A stretch of 64,000 nucleotides of DNA from Heliocidaris tuberculata (Eukaryota; Echinodermata; Echinoidea; Camarodonta; Echinometridae). The position numbers and the translations under genes are program-made. This document shows positions 34,402 to 45,204 of the stretch, in pieces. The stretch spans positions 11,297,019-11,361,018 of the forward strand of contig CM046850.1 in NCBI GenBank assembly GCA_025618425.1, in the 5' to 3' direction. The notes below the pieces were generated by a model. It made no database searches and was not told where the DNA came from. It was given only the letters and a program-made list of their open reading frames with translations. Positions within the stretch are counted from its first letter, which is position 1. Each line of letters opens with the position of its first letter.

Positions 34402-35431
34402 TTGCAAGACTATATATACCACGTATCTTCTCCCCACATCCTGCCACCCCAAACACACATTTCACAGTATCCCTTTCAGTCAAGCCACCCGCATCAGACG
34501 AATTTGTTCGAATCAGGACAGAGCAACCTACCATCTCAACAAACTAGAAGCACATCTAATACATCGTCAATACAACACAAACATGGTCAATCAGCAAGTA
34601 CACAAGGCCACCACCATACCCCGAGACCAACTCCTCACCAAAAAGGAGAAGAAGGCCTCCACTAATGTGCATTTCTCTATCACATATACACCCAGCACAT
34701 CAGCAGTGCCCAAAATCATCCACAAGCACTATCAACTTATCCAACAATGCCAGACACTACAAACCATCTTCCCTACAGCTCCTATGACATCGTTCCGCCG
34801 CAGCAAATCACTCCGCGACTTACTTGTCAACGCCAAAGCACCGAACATCAAGACAAACAACAACAACAACAACAGCAACAACGACAACAATCACGTCACC
34901 AACAGCAACAATAATCACGCCAACAACACACAAATCCCGCTAACAGACACAGACAACCCTACGCCACAGCTAGGATTCTACAAATGCAACGCCAAAAAAT
35001 GCTCACTTCATCAACATATTCAAGATACAACCACGTTCACAAGCACCTCCACAGGACAGAAGTTCAAAATACGCGATCACATCAATTGTAAATCATCGTG
35101 GGTAATATACCTCCTTACATGTACTAAATGCAATATGCAGTACGTCGGAAAGACAGAGACTACGCTATACACACGCCTAAATAACACCAGATCAGAAGTT
35201 ACCAACTACAACAAAAACAAGCCGAACATCAAGATTTTACCATACACTACGCATTTCAACCTACCGGGACACTCAGTTCACAACATCAACATCACTGGCA
35301 TTGAAATAGTAAAAACAAAACAACACGACACTATCATGAAAAGAGAATCTCATTGGATCTCCAAACTACAAACCCTAAGACCACGTGGTATAAACGCAGA
35401 CCAACGACCCTCCGTTTTCACGCCTAAGTAA
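34402..35431 (+). pseudogene. 5'-truncated Penelope-like element: RT C-terminus plus GIY-YIG endonuclease
   Basis: The frame is open from about 34,405 to the stop at 35,431 (~340 codons) but has no start. It opens with TYLLPTSCHPKHTFHSIPFS, then RIRRICSNQDR and TIPRDQLL. Next come FRRSKSLRDLLV, an unusual Asn-rich linker (NNNNNNSNNDNN and similar, 34,855-34,935), and FYKCNAKKCSL. The nuclease part is WVIYLLTCTKCNMQYVGKTE (GIY-YIG core, 35,100-35,160), HFNLPGHS and MKRESHWISKLQTL. This order is the C-terminal half of Penelope-like retroelements, which pair an RT with a GIY-YIG nuclease. The RT palm is missing. The ATG at 34,583 is internal. The 21-nt sequence at 34402-34422 recurs inverted at 35769-35789. 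Confidence 0.85.
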
Positions 35432-35870
35432 ACACTGACCCCCAGACACTTTATTTCACCTCACTTCACTAACAAACACATACTATTCACCAGCTACACA
35501 CAGTCTTAATACTTGTACCCAAATCGGGAAGGTAATTTCCCACTTCTTACATATTCTTGCATATTGATAATTACAATACGATTAATTTCTGCCATGTCTA
35601 CTTTATTTAGATGTTTCTGTCGCCTAAATGCTTATCGTTTCATAACTTATGTTCTATTTTGTTGATGTATTTAATATTCTCATTTTGTATGTGTACTGTA
35701 CTGTCGTTACTATATACATTATTACTTATTATTGATTCCAGATCCTGATAAGCTTGGTCATAATCATTGTGGTATATATAGTCTTGCAACGGCCCTCTTC
35801 GTAAACCACTTTTTTTGAATCACACATATAATATGACGGAGAACCGCAAACGTAAAACTACTGAGACTGA
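35432..35870 (+). other. 3' region of the Penelope-like element
   Basis: Non-coding text after the stop. It ends with an inverted copy (35769-35789) of the sequence at 34402-34422, followed by AACGGCCCTCTTCG and then the TA microsatellite. Confidence 0.5.
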
Positions 35871-35877
35871 TCACAAT

Positions 35878-35915
<38 letters not shown>

Positions 35916-35926
35916 ATATATATATA
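35878..35926. repeat. (TA)n microsatellite
   Basis: Two adjoining TA runs. Confidence 0.9.
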
Positions 35927-35929
35927 GTG

Positions 35930-36720
35930 TAACAGGGTCGGTATTCTGAGATTCATTTTATCTCAGATAAAATCTCAGATTTTAAGTCAGTGAGATAAAA
36001 TACTATTAAAATCTTTTAAAATCGGTATTCTGAGAACCATTTTAGCGAAATTTTATCTCATCTAAGACATGCCCATTTATATGCGATATCCAATAAGAAA
36101 TGTCGTTAGATTTCACTTTCATCATGCTCAGCCAATAGGATTTGGGTAAAAACCGCGAAGACGTTATGATCACATGCGAACATGACCCAAATGTAACAAG
36201 ACTTTAAAAACCGTATGAGAAGACTGTTTTCATCTGTTTCTTTCAACAATGAGGACAAGGATAATGCCCTAATCATTAAATAAAGGATGATAAATTTTAT
36301 ATTGTCGTTGTTGGGGGTAAAAAAAGGCGTTTTGTATTGAAATGGTACCTGCAATCAAAATGAGGAAAAAAAATTGCATTTTTCTGAATTGAAGTTCCTT
36401 TTAAGAACAAAGTGGACAGAAAGGTGATATTTTTTTATAAAAGTAAAGTAAGTGACACTTTCCATTGTCATCAAATAGAAATATAAGGTAGAATGGCACA
36501 TAAGGCAGAAAAATTTTTAAAAGAAATACAGCACTTTTTCATATTTTGAGGGATATTTATTGATTTTGAAAATTTGGGGGCGTATGCCCCTGCCACCACT
36601 GGAAATCGGTGTTGACCCCTGTTTTATGAATTTCTGATTGAATGCATGCCGTCACACAAGGGAATTTGATGTACCATAACTCTTAAAGCTAGTATTTCCC
36701 TTTAGGCATTTTCGCATGTG
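35930..36720. other. non-genic stretch
   Basis: CGGTATTCTGAGA occurs twice (about 35,938 and 36,023) with ATTTTATCTCA phrases, perhaps a small repeat. No gene. Confidence 0.4.
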
Positions 36721-36769
36721 ATACTGACGTCTTCACGGTTTTATCCAAATTCGGCACAACTGAGTTTTT

Positions 36770-36952
36770 ACTCGTCATTTTTTAAATGCTGCTGCTCAGT
36801 AAAGCATGAACGGATTGAAGCCATCAAGGTATTATTTAAAAGCATAATACTTCTAGCTTCAGGAAAAAAAAAGATAAATTATTGTCATAGAGCACATAGT
36901 GTGGTCACAATAACCCTTTGTTTTAGGGTTTCGTTTTTTCTGGGACGCACTG
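36770..36952 (-). mobile_element. mariner-like terminal fragment
   Basis: The right terminus TTTTTTCTGGGACGCACTG followed by TA, and the preceding text (GTGGTCACAATAACCC, TTTTAGGGTTTCG), match the termini of the element at 24891-26042. A frame running through it (AIKVLFKSIILLA, AHSVVTITLCF) has a counterpart in that element only because the DNA is shared, so it is not a gene. Confidence 0.55.
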
Positions 36953-36956
36953 TATA

Positions 36957-36990
36957 CACTGCCCTCCAGAAGTTTGGGTACACCTGTATT
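36957..36990 (+). repeat. Tc1-like terminal sequence
   Basis: CACTGCCCTCCAGAAGTTTG followed by GGTACACC resembles the right end of the element at 15525-16932 in reverse complement. The rest of the element was not traced. Confidence 0.4.
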
Positions 36991-37365
36991 CAGAACTGAT
37001 TTTGCACAATCACCCACATTTCATATATCATCAGCTTTGTGGCACTGTAACAATTTCGTCTCAAACTGAAGAGTAGACATCAGCCTTCAAGTTGACACCA
37101 GTTTAACATATAAAAAGCGTTTCAGGAGGCAGTCATGCGTTTAAAACAGGGTACCTGAGTCCTGAAGAAATAATTTGTGTATAGTTAGCTTGCATAAAAT
37201 CAAACCTAGAAAACTTAAGACATTCAACGGTGACAGCATGCAAGGGATATTGATGTTTGAAAATAAAACACCCCAAAAATTAAAATAAATAAGACCTGAG
37301 CAAAGACTAGTCGATCGATCACGATAGCTCACCTAACGATATATCGATTCAGGAACGATTCAGCT

Positions 37366-37540
37366 GCCGTGGTCCAGTGGTTTAAGGCGCTTGACTGGAG
37401 ATGCGAGGATCGGGCGTTCGATCCCCGACACGGCACTTATGCCCTTGAGCAAGGCATTTTATCTACATTGCTCTTTTATCATACATCAAATAAATGAAGT
37501 GCTAAAGGCATATTGATACCAGGGTGTGCGTGTGTGTTAT
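37366..37540 (+). mobile_element. tRNA-derived SINE fragment
   Basis: 37366-37435 folds as a tRNA-like sequence: acceptor GCCGTG/CACGGC, A-box-like TGGTCCAGTGG and perfect-type B box GCGTTCGATCC. It then continues TTGAGCAAGGCATTTTATCT and ACATTGCTCTT, identical in wording to the minus-strand SINE at 33.2 kb. The body is lost after about 37,480, and a GT-rich and A-run segment follows. It is a SINE head, not a tRNA gene. Confidence 0.7.
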
Positions 37541-37579
37541 TTAAAAAAAAAAAAAAAAAAACGTCAGCTAAATACAAAA

Positions 37580-38484
37580 CTTGCTTTCGATTGCTTGTAG
37601 AAAACTCAAGACATTTTACGCAAAATCAATTTTCGATTCGATAAAAGTATTTTACATTGTATATTTTATTTATCTGCTGTTTCATTTAGGTTGTAGATTC
37701 TCCGTATGTTACACCCCCAATTCAATTTTTCGATTCTACAAAAATATTCTTCGTAGTATGCCTCAATTAATTTGTTGTTTTTATTCAGGTCGTATATTCT
37801 CGGCAAGTTACACGCCAAATAATTTTTCGATTCGATAAAAATATTCTCCTTTGTATTCTTCAATCCATTTGTTGTCTTTATTTCGGTAGTATATTCTCTG
37901 TAAGTTAAACCCCAAATAATTTTTCGATACATTCAAAACATTCTGCGTTGCATACTACATACATTTGCTGTTTTATCTGGGTTATAGATTCTCCGTATGT
38001 TACGACTGAAATGAAATTTCGATTCGATAAAAACATTCTGCGTTGTATAAACTTCACTCATTTGTCGTTTTATTTATTTATTTTTTTTTTTTGTAGATTC
38101 TCCTTATGTTACGCCCAAATCTATTTTCGATTCAATAAAAGTATTTTGCCCTGTATATTTTAATAATTTCCTTGTTTCATTCGGGCCAAATCAATTTTCG
38201 ATTCGATTCGATTCGACTTTAATTGTAATCTTCATAATTATCCAACAAGATCTGTGAGAGACATTCATATTCCAAGACATAGAACAATTGCGTTTCAACA
38301 AAATATTCGTTTTTCTGGTCCCAAACTCTGGAACAACTTAAATTACTCTACTATTAAAAACGTGTTCTTCACTCCATACATTTACTCGTACTTTAAAGAA
38401 TATATACTTTGTACAATATAGTCAGTGGCACATATTGCAGATTTTTCTTGATTTTTTTTTCTTTTTCATCTTTTAGATTTGATT

Positions 38485-38518
<34 letters not shown>

Positions 38519-39045
38519 TATGTTATGATTGTTGTTTAATATTGTATATGTAAATAGGTACTGTAAAGGCGACCCCACCACAAGCCAAGTGCTTCTTGGG
38601 ACCCTCGCCTCCTTCCACCACGTTCCTTTTGTGAATGTATTTGTATTTGATCATGATTATGAGAAGGAAATAAATGTATTTTGAATCTTTGAATCTTTGA
38701 ATCTTTGAATAAAAATATTCTCCGTTGTAAACTTCAATTCATTTGTTGTTTTTATTTGGGTAGTACAGTGTATATTCTCGGCAAGTTACACCCCAAATAA
38801 TTTTTCGATTCAATAAAAACATTCTGCTGCGTTGTATACTTCATTGATTTGTTGTTTTATTTGGGTTGTAGATTCTCCATAATTACGACTAAAATTAAAT
38901 TTCGATTCGATAAAAACATTCTGCGTTGTATACTTCATTCATTTGTTGTTTTATTTGGGTAGTATATTCTCTGTAAGTTACACCCCAAATAACTTTTCGA
39001 TACGTTTAAAACCTTCTTCGTTGTATACTTCGAATCCCAAATCCC
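37580..39045. repeat. ~97-bp tandem array, about 10-11 copies, split by a LINE
   Basis: The phrase TTTTCGATTCGATAAAA with ATTCTGCGTTGTATACTTCA, CATTTGTTGTTTTATTTGGG and TAGATTCTCCGTATGTTAC recurs at spacings of 95-106 bp from 37,629. It breaks at 38,204, where a LINE 3' end is inserted, and resumes at 38,705 to about 39,045. Confidence 0.8.
38204..38705 (+). mobile_element. LINE 3' end with GAATCTTT tail, inserted in the 97-bp array
   Basis: A forward frame reads YPTRSVRDIHIPRHRTIAF, FSGPKLWNNLNYSTIKNVF and then a stop near 38,420. This is the C-terminal wording of non-LTR ORF2. The 3' UTR includes GGACCCTCGCCTCCTTCCAC and GAAGGAAATAAATGTATTTT, ending in three or more GAATCTTT units. The same 3' end lies on the minus strand at 63,775-64,000. 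A long T-run is at 38,486-38,516. Confidence 0.75.
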
Positions 39046-39395
39046 GGTTAAGTGCATCAAAAGTCATTTTCTCTTAATAATGTCTTATTGTCTTTGTTAG
39101 TTCTGGATTAATCACTGGAATTACTTTAGGTTTGTATTTGATGATAACTTTCGGCAGGGCGCGCAATTTAATTGTTTGCCCCGGACGGACGCCATAATCC
39201 TTAATATACGCCACTCTATATTTAAACAATGGACATGATGGACGAAATCCGTTTCGTGTTGAAAAGCACTCGAACTGGTTATTTATATATGAACCAGGTT
39301 AATGCAACAAACTATTCAAAACATGTCACTGGCGTATCGAGCTGAGGATGATAAGATTATATTTCTTTTATTCCTATTGTGCAATAATGTAAGAA
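39046..39395. other. non-genic stretch, possibly intron
   Basis: No repeat recognised. It lies between the two proposed minus-strand exons. Confidence 0.35.
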
Positions 39396-39400
39396 CTTAC

Positions 39401-39479
39401 CCACATCGCCATCGGCTGGTCCAAGTCGGAAGTAAACCCGATCCTGTTCACATGATCCTTTATGAGCTCTGTTGACAAC
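39401..39479 (-). CDS. internal coding exon, same unknown gene as 33794-34027
   Basis: A 79-nt minus-strand window lies between a 3' splice site (TTATTATTGGATAG) and a consensus donor GTAAGTTCTT. It reads VVNRAHKGSCEQDRVYFRLG then PADGDV. It enters in phase 0 and leaves in phase 1, matching the phase-1 entry of the exon at 34,027 about 5.4 kb downstream. Product unknown, one Cys. The acceptor polypyrimidine tract is weak, which lowers confidence. Confidence 0.5.
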
Positions 39480-39619
39480 CTATCCAATAATAAAATGAAA
39501 CAATTTGAATGCGACTGCGTCTCCTATATGCCTCCGCCTTAATTCAGTTAAGTTCATGGCTTAAACTGTTCTTGGAATATCTAGATAACCAGAATAAAAA
39601 GCCTACAATAACATGTTAA

Positions 39620-40335
39620 TTGGCTTTTTTAAACCTTTGATCTTTGACCTTAAACCCCAAAGTCTGATCACTTTATCTCCTCCTAGCCATGCAAAGAAAA
39701 TAGTTGGGATATGGTGATAACAAAACTAACAAATATTTAATTTCATGCATATTGACCTCTATGACATTTGACCTTTGACCTACTAAACCTAAAATCTAAT
39801 CAGTTTGTCTCACTATGGTTCAAATTGTTCTTGAGATATCGCGTTAACGAAGCTAGAACCTGAAAGTTCAAAATTTACCTCTGTGACCTCTGACCTTCGA
39901 CATACTACCCCCAAATTTACTCAGATCGTCTTCCTATGGTGATACATACTTTGAAGTTCATATCTCCAATGGTGATTGAGATATCGCGTTAACGAAGCTA
40001 AACCCTTCAATCTGAGAATTGATCTCTGTAATCTTTGACCTTCTACTTACTTATCCGAAAATCTAATCAGATCGTCTTCCTATGATGATACATACTAGTA
40101 CCAAGTTTTAGGATCATACCTCAAATGGTTCTTGAGATATCGCGTTAATGAGACTAGCTAACACCTGAAATTTTAGAAAATGACCTCTATGACCTGTGAC
40201 CTTTTACCTACGTTTCCCAAAATCTAATCAGATCGTCTTCCTATGGTGATGCATACTTGCACCAAGTATGAAGTTCATACCTCAAACGGCTATTGAGATA
40301 TCGCGTTAACGAGAACGCGGGACGGGCGGACGGAC
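39620..40335. repeat. degenerate ~150-bp tandem repeat (GACCTTTGACC / ATCGCGTTAAC type)
   Basis: GAGATATCGCGTTAACGA-like text occurs near 39,834, 39,979, 40,137 and 40,296, each with TGACCTCTGTGACC, CCAAAATCTAATCAGATCGT and CTTCCTATGGTGATACATAC. It ends in GGGACGGGCGGACGGACGGACAACCCG, wording I recall from repeats of many marine animals. It is non-coding. Confidence 0.7.
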
Positions 40336-40491
40336 GGACAACCCGAAAAACACATAATGCCTCCGGCTCACCTTAGTCTGCAAGTACAGACCCTAATTTG
40401 ACACTTTATCAGAAAATCATTGTGTCTTGAGAGAAGCCTGATTCAGCTACCTTCTGGTCGTGTCAATAGCAGTTATAATACATTTCCTATT

Positions 40492-40544
40492 GTAGTCTTA
40501 CAGTGCATACACTATTTTACGACTGACCAGGGTTTGTGCCTGCG
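40492..40544 (+). repeat. ~52-bp direct repeat, left copy
   Basis: GTAGTCTTACAGTGCATACA then ACGACTGACCAGGGTTTGTG matches 43,008-43,059 with about five differences. The copies bracket the opposed ATTTGGTCTAAT arrays. Confidence 0.7.
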
Positions 40545-40594
40545 TCAGGAGCAGCTGTAGTCGTTTATTGCCACTTGCCACTATTATTGCCACT

Positions 40595-40875
40595 TTATAG
40601 CCAATTGGTCTAAAACCATTTGGTCTAATAACCATTTGGTCCATTATAATTGCCATTTCGTCTAATCATCAAATGGTCTAAACCCAATTGGTCTAATATC
40701 CATTTGGTCTACACATCATTTGGTCCATTTGTAAGTTAGTCTAACCTCAGTTGGTCTATCATCATTTAGTCTACACCCATTTAGTCTAATACCGCTTGGT
40801 CTAATTGTCATTTGGTCTAATTACCATGTGGTCTAATCATTCTTTCGTCTAATAACCAACTCGGCTAATTTCTTG
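40595..40875 (+). repeat. ATTTGGTCTAAT array, forward
   Basis: At least fifteen degenerate repeats of CCATTTGGTCTAATA-like units. A weaker stretch of the same wording is at 41,385-41,510. Confidence 0.8.
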
Positions 40876-40969
40876 TTTGCCCTTTTGTAACAACTACGTA
40901 TACCTTCTGATCAACAAACGAATCTAAGGAGAATGACAATGGCGGATGCTCATGAATATGAAATAGGGT

Positions 40970-41020
40970 TAGGATTAGGGTTAGGTTTAGGGTACCTCCC
41001 CCCCCCCCCCCCCCCCCCAC
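40970..41020. repeat. TTAGGG-like units and C-run
   Basis: GGGTTAGGATTAGGGTTAGG then a run of about 22 C residues. Too short to be a telomeric array. Confidence 0.7.
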
Positions 41021-41900
41021 GGTGCTAATGCCATTATTGTCCACATGATCCATGCACTGTTTATACGTTTAAAAACAATTACCTGAACTGGAGAAAGGGG
41101 GAGGGCGAAGGCGGGTGCCCAAAACTGTGGGGCGCTGCTTATTAAGCCTATTTGAAGACCATCTTTTCCCCATGCTTATCCATCATTATTGTCGCAAGTA
41201 TGTTGAACCTGATACATTTTTTGGTTCATTTTGTTCTGTGGGCATTAAAACTAATATCTAGATTACATAAAATTGAAATGAAATCGCACAGGCAAAATGA
41301 ATTTTAAAAGGGGTTATGAATTTTTAAAAGTTGTACCGGTAATCACTGTACATGTGGGATTTCATATTGGATGAATCGTTTGTCAGTTAGTCTAGCATTA
41401 TTTGTCTACACCCACTTGGTCCGATTATCCATGTGATCTCATTTATTGGCATCTGGTCAAATTATCATTTTATGTAATCATCATTTTTGTCTAATGACCA
41501 ACTGCGCTAATTTCTTGTTTCCCCCTACAATAGGTGGCTTTGACTCAACAGTCAGGTCTCGGTTCGAAGAACTGGCCGAAATTTTCTAACTGATTTGCAG
41601 TAATTGTATGTTTAGTTTGTTGTTGTTTTTGTTTTTTGTTTGTTTTTTTTTTGTTTGTTTGTTGTTTGTTTGTTTTTTGTTTGTTTTTTTTTTGGGGGGG
41701 GGGTTCAAAAAGAGGAGAAAAAAGGTGACCTGACGGGAGCATGGTATGAACTAATTACATGTGCTTAATCAATTATCTAGTGAATACATTGATTGATTCA
41801 TTAATTAATCAATTAATATTTTAGTGAATTTCCAGTTATTGTTTTATTGCACTTTGCTTTTGTTATTTTGTGTTTTTTCCTTTCATTCTTTCGCTATCTA
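41021..41900. other. non-genic stretch with (TTTG)n and G-run
   Basis: TTTG/TTTTG units lie at about 41,610-41,690, followed by a G-run. No gene. Confidence 0.5.
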
Positions 41901-41906
41901 CTCTTA

Positions 41907-42321
41907 AGGCCCCGTACACCTTACGATCGGTCTGCGATCCGATTTCAGAAGAAAATGTAATAACATTTGACAAATCATTCAAAAACGAAAAATATTTTTG
42001 ACTGAGGGTCTGAATAGTCATACAGATATTAGAATTGATAATACGGCCTTTGCTGAGTTTTCTAGTCGGTGGAATGGCCAAATCGGCTCCGAGTCGTAGT
42101 AACGTCACAAAAATCGTACGACTGCCTACGATTTGAAACTAATTTTGCCCTTATTCCCTGTAGAAAGCTGACAGCTCAGCAAAACCCTATGTTTAGTATT
42201 TATATTACTTTTCAGAACCTGAATAGGGTAGACTTCATATGTTAAAATGCCAATATTTAATGCCATAGCGATTAATTTCATAAATCGGATCGCAGACCGA
42301 TCGTAAAGTGTGCGGTGGCCT
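41907..42321. mobile_element. 415-bp Harbinger-type MITE with ~40-bp TIRs and TTA duplication
   Basis: The left end AGGCCCCGTACACCTTACGA then TCGGTCTGCGATCCGATTT is matched in reverse complement at 42,282-42,321 with a few changes. TTA flanks both sides (41904-41906, 42322-42324), the 3-bp duplication typical of PIF/Harbinger elements. No transposase is encoded. Confidence 0.75.
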
Positions 42322-42334
42322 TTATGTATATCTT

Positions 42335-42660
42335 TGTCCTTCTCTCTCTCTCTTTCTCTGTCTTTACGTTATGTCTTTATCCTTCTATCCCTTAACTTTC
42401 AATCATCCCTATTCTAATGTTATTCATCAATTAATCTTTACTTCCGTCTTTCATTATGATATTCCTTTTATTCATTCTTCCATCATCTCTCTCTCTCTCT
42501 CTCATTATATCATTCTGTTTCTATTCATTATTATCATCATTATTACAACATGTACCACAATGCAGCGAAATGGAACGTTTTTGGAAGTGTGGACTGACGC
42601 CTCTCGCCCGGGTAACAACTACCCTTTTAAACATTTTGCGAGCGAGTGAAGCGAGCGGCC
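42335..42660. repeat. CT-rich simple sequence and GCGAGCGAAGCGAGC tract
   Basis: (CT)n lies near 42,340-42,362 and 42,486-42,504. GCGAGCGAGTGAAGCGAGCGGC is at about 42,640. The open frames across it are low complexity. Confidence 0.6.
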
Positions 42661-42799
42661 AAACATTATTATTTTTAAAATGTGGTCTCTTCTAAAAATA
42701 TATAATATATACTGTACATAATCATTAAACAAAATTATATGAAACGTGTCTACTCAAAAAGTGAAGGGGCTGCAGCCTCAGCAAGCGAACATTACACGA

Positions 42800-42990
42800 A
42801 CTGATTATTCGACCAAGTGGTGTTTAGACTAAATGGGTTTTAGACGAATTGTCTATATAGACGAAGTAATTACTAGACCAAATGGTTATTATACGAAATG
42901 TTAATTAGACGAATTGGTAATGGACGAATTGTTGTTAGACCGAATGATGTTAGATCATTTGGCTATTAGACCAAGTGCCAATTTACCGCT
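42800..42990 (-). repeat. ATTTGGTCTAAT array, reverse
   Basis: About ten degenerate ATTAGACCAAAT units, the complement of the array at 40.6-40.87 kb. Confidence 0.8.
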
Positions 42991-43007
42991 ATAGTACATG
43001 GCCTATG

Positions 43008-43059
43008 GTAGTCTTACAGTGCAGACACTCTTTTACGACTGACCAAGATTTGTGCCTGC
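43008..43059 (+). repeat. ~52-bp direct repeat, right copy
   Basis: Matches 40,492-40,544 in the same orientation. Here it is followed by GCTCACCTTCGGTGGGCGGG. Confidence 0.7.
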
Positions 43060-43189
43060 AAACTAGGCTCACCTTCGGTGGGCGGGGGCATAATATTTTT
43101 TTCTTCTTTTAATTATACATAATAAACTAATGATGGGATGTTATGGCCTTGTAAATTGTCTGGTTAATGAACATGGTAGGTATGTGTAG

Positions 43190-44366
43190 TATTTGTACAG
43201 CTTTAATTATGCAAGTAACATATTGGGTCAATGCTAATAAACTATCACTGAACCTCCAAAAGACCAATTGTATGCTTTTTAGTAACAGAATCCCCAGTCT
43301 CGACCGGGCAACGTAATATTTGATAACACTGTTCTCCAAAATGTTTCTACAACCAAATTCCTATGAGTTGTAATCGACAGTAAATTATGTAAGAAACCGC
43401 ATACTGATAACATATGTAAAACCGTCTCAAGAAACATTGGTGTTATCTACAGACTGAAATACTCCCCTCTTTCTCCCACTTTACTCACATTATACCATAC
43501 TTTGATATTACAATAACTTATAGAATATTAGCATGGGGTTGTGCAATACAAAGTCTGTTGAACAGAATACTTTTGCTACAATTAAGGTACGGAATTATTT
43601 TTCATGCAAATTATTGATCTCATGGTGATATTTTATTTTTTGAAAATAATATTCTGAAGGTATAAAAGGACATTATCACTTCCAACTAAGCCAATTTATG
43701 TACAAATTAGATAAAAATGAACCTCCTGCTATTTTCCCAACACTATTTTTAGCGATATGTTTCTAAAGAACAACACTTTACACAATTATCCAACGAGACA
43801 AGGTAATTCTTACCACTTACCATTAACAAGAACACTGTTCGCACAAAATATGTACATTTGTTTTTTCAGGTTCTATGTACTGGAACTGCTTAAATAACGA
43901 AATTAACGAAGCCACTAGTCCGACAATTTCAAAACGTAAACTTAAGAAATATCAGCTCAGCCAATACTCTCTACAAACAGGTCACGTCTGAAAATATATC
44001 ATAGCGACAAAAAATCCATTCCTTCATCTTACTCTCATTGTGAACACGTGCCTAACGACCACGTATTTGCTCCTGTCCCCAGTCTTCACGTTCCTGTTTC
44101 ACCAGTGGCGTATCTACGAGGGGAGCAGAGGGGGCACGTGCCCTGGGTTGCACTTGAAGGGGATGCGCAAAAAACGCAAAAGAGAGAAAGAAAAGGGGGA
44201 GAGATACAAGACAAAATGCATAAGAAATTGTGTTTTATAGGGTTTGAAACGCAATTTTTTTTTCTATAGCTCGGTCGCTTTGCTCCCTGTTAAAAATCTA
44301 GCTATTTCGCGCCCCTTATGGCGTTTGTAAAGTGTTAACCATTAATTGACTCTAGTTGCTTTGCCC

Positions 44367-44397
<31 letters not shown>

Positions 44398-45070
44398 ACT
44401 GCATAAGGCAGGAGCTTGTCAAATTTTGTCCCCTGGTGAGATATAAGTGCATAAAAAGCACTAGTGTATAGAACATTCGAAAGAAATCATAAATTTGCCT
44501 TGCAATTGCCTTACTCAATTCCTCAAATATATTTCTTCAGGGTTTTTATTCATTTTGCGCCCCCAAAATAAGAATGTTCAAAATTTCAAAAAAAGATCTT
44601 CTTTTTTTTTTTGTAAAGGTAAAATACATAAGAAATTTCAGTTTGAGGGGTGAAAAGGAAAAAAAATGTGCTGCTTGGTCGCGTTGCTCCCTCGCTTATA
44701 CAATAACTCATCAAATTTGGGCTAACAACCCAGGGTTATGTGCATCAAAACTCTTTTTCACGTAGTGCCATCATTTTTAAATTAAAAACGCTCATTAATC
44801 TGAGAATGGGCATGGGGGGGGGGGGCGCCAGAATACCTAGATACGCCACTGTGTTTCACTTTTCTCTATTTCCCTCTCCCTCTCGCTTTCTCTTGTAGCC
44901 AATCTCGTTGTAACCTTTACCATTGTTTATTTATTACTATTATTATTTGCTTGACAAAAACCACGTACTCTTATATACGCAACTAAGTTGTGGGGGCATG
45001 CACTATACAAGCTTTGCTTCCTAAAGCATGCCCCCTCCGTTTCAATCTGTATTCAGGTCAATATATAAAT
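43190..45070 (+). pseudogene. LINE ORF2 C-terminal fragment and 3' UTR, split by a hAT-type element
   Basis: Across frameshifts the + strand reads SKRPIVCFL/LFSNRIPSLDRAT, QNVSTTKFL(G)VVIDSKL, IYRLKYSPLSPTLLTLYHT, then near the end FSGSMYWNCLNNEINEATS and KRKLKKYQLSQYS. This is the ordered C-terminal text of Jockey/CR1-group ORF2. The 3' UTR resumes beyond the inserted element (44103-44851) and holds a hairpin GGGGGCATGC...GCATGCCCCC (44,993-45,035). Dead copy. Confidence 0.65.
44103..44851. mobile_element. 749-bp hAT-type G/C-rich element with perfect 8-bp target duplication
   Basis: Termini are CAGTGGCGTATCTACG and CTAGATACGCCACTG. TGTTTCAC flanks both sides (44095-44102, 44852-44859). The interior has a C-run of ~30 (about 44,368-44,397), GGTCGCTTTGCTCCCT-like tracts and short frames without homology. 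It is non-autonomous. Confidence 0.9.
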
Positions 45071-45204
45071 ATAGGTATTTTTCTTTCATTACTTCTTATT
45101 CTTCTTAACAGAATTATCTTTCATTGTTAGATTGTTAGATAGATTGTTAAAACAAAAACAAAACAACCAAAACAACCAAAACAACCAAAACAAGCTGAAC
45201 TTAC

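Noticed and set aside
36718..36999. 93-codon frame similar to one at 24.8-25.07 kb
   Set aside because: The similarity follows from shared mariner-type terminal DNA. No transposase motifs.
37366..37435. A tRNA gene with good acceptor pairing
   Set aside because: It continues into the GAGCAAGGCA SINE body shared with the copy at 33.2 kb, so it is a SINE head.
37580..39045. CRISPR-like array of regularly spaced repeats
   Set aside because: Whole ~97-bp units repeat with no unique spacers, and the context is eukaryotic.
40975..41000. Telomeric TTAGGG repeats
   Set aside because: Only three or four imperfect units.
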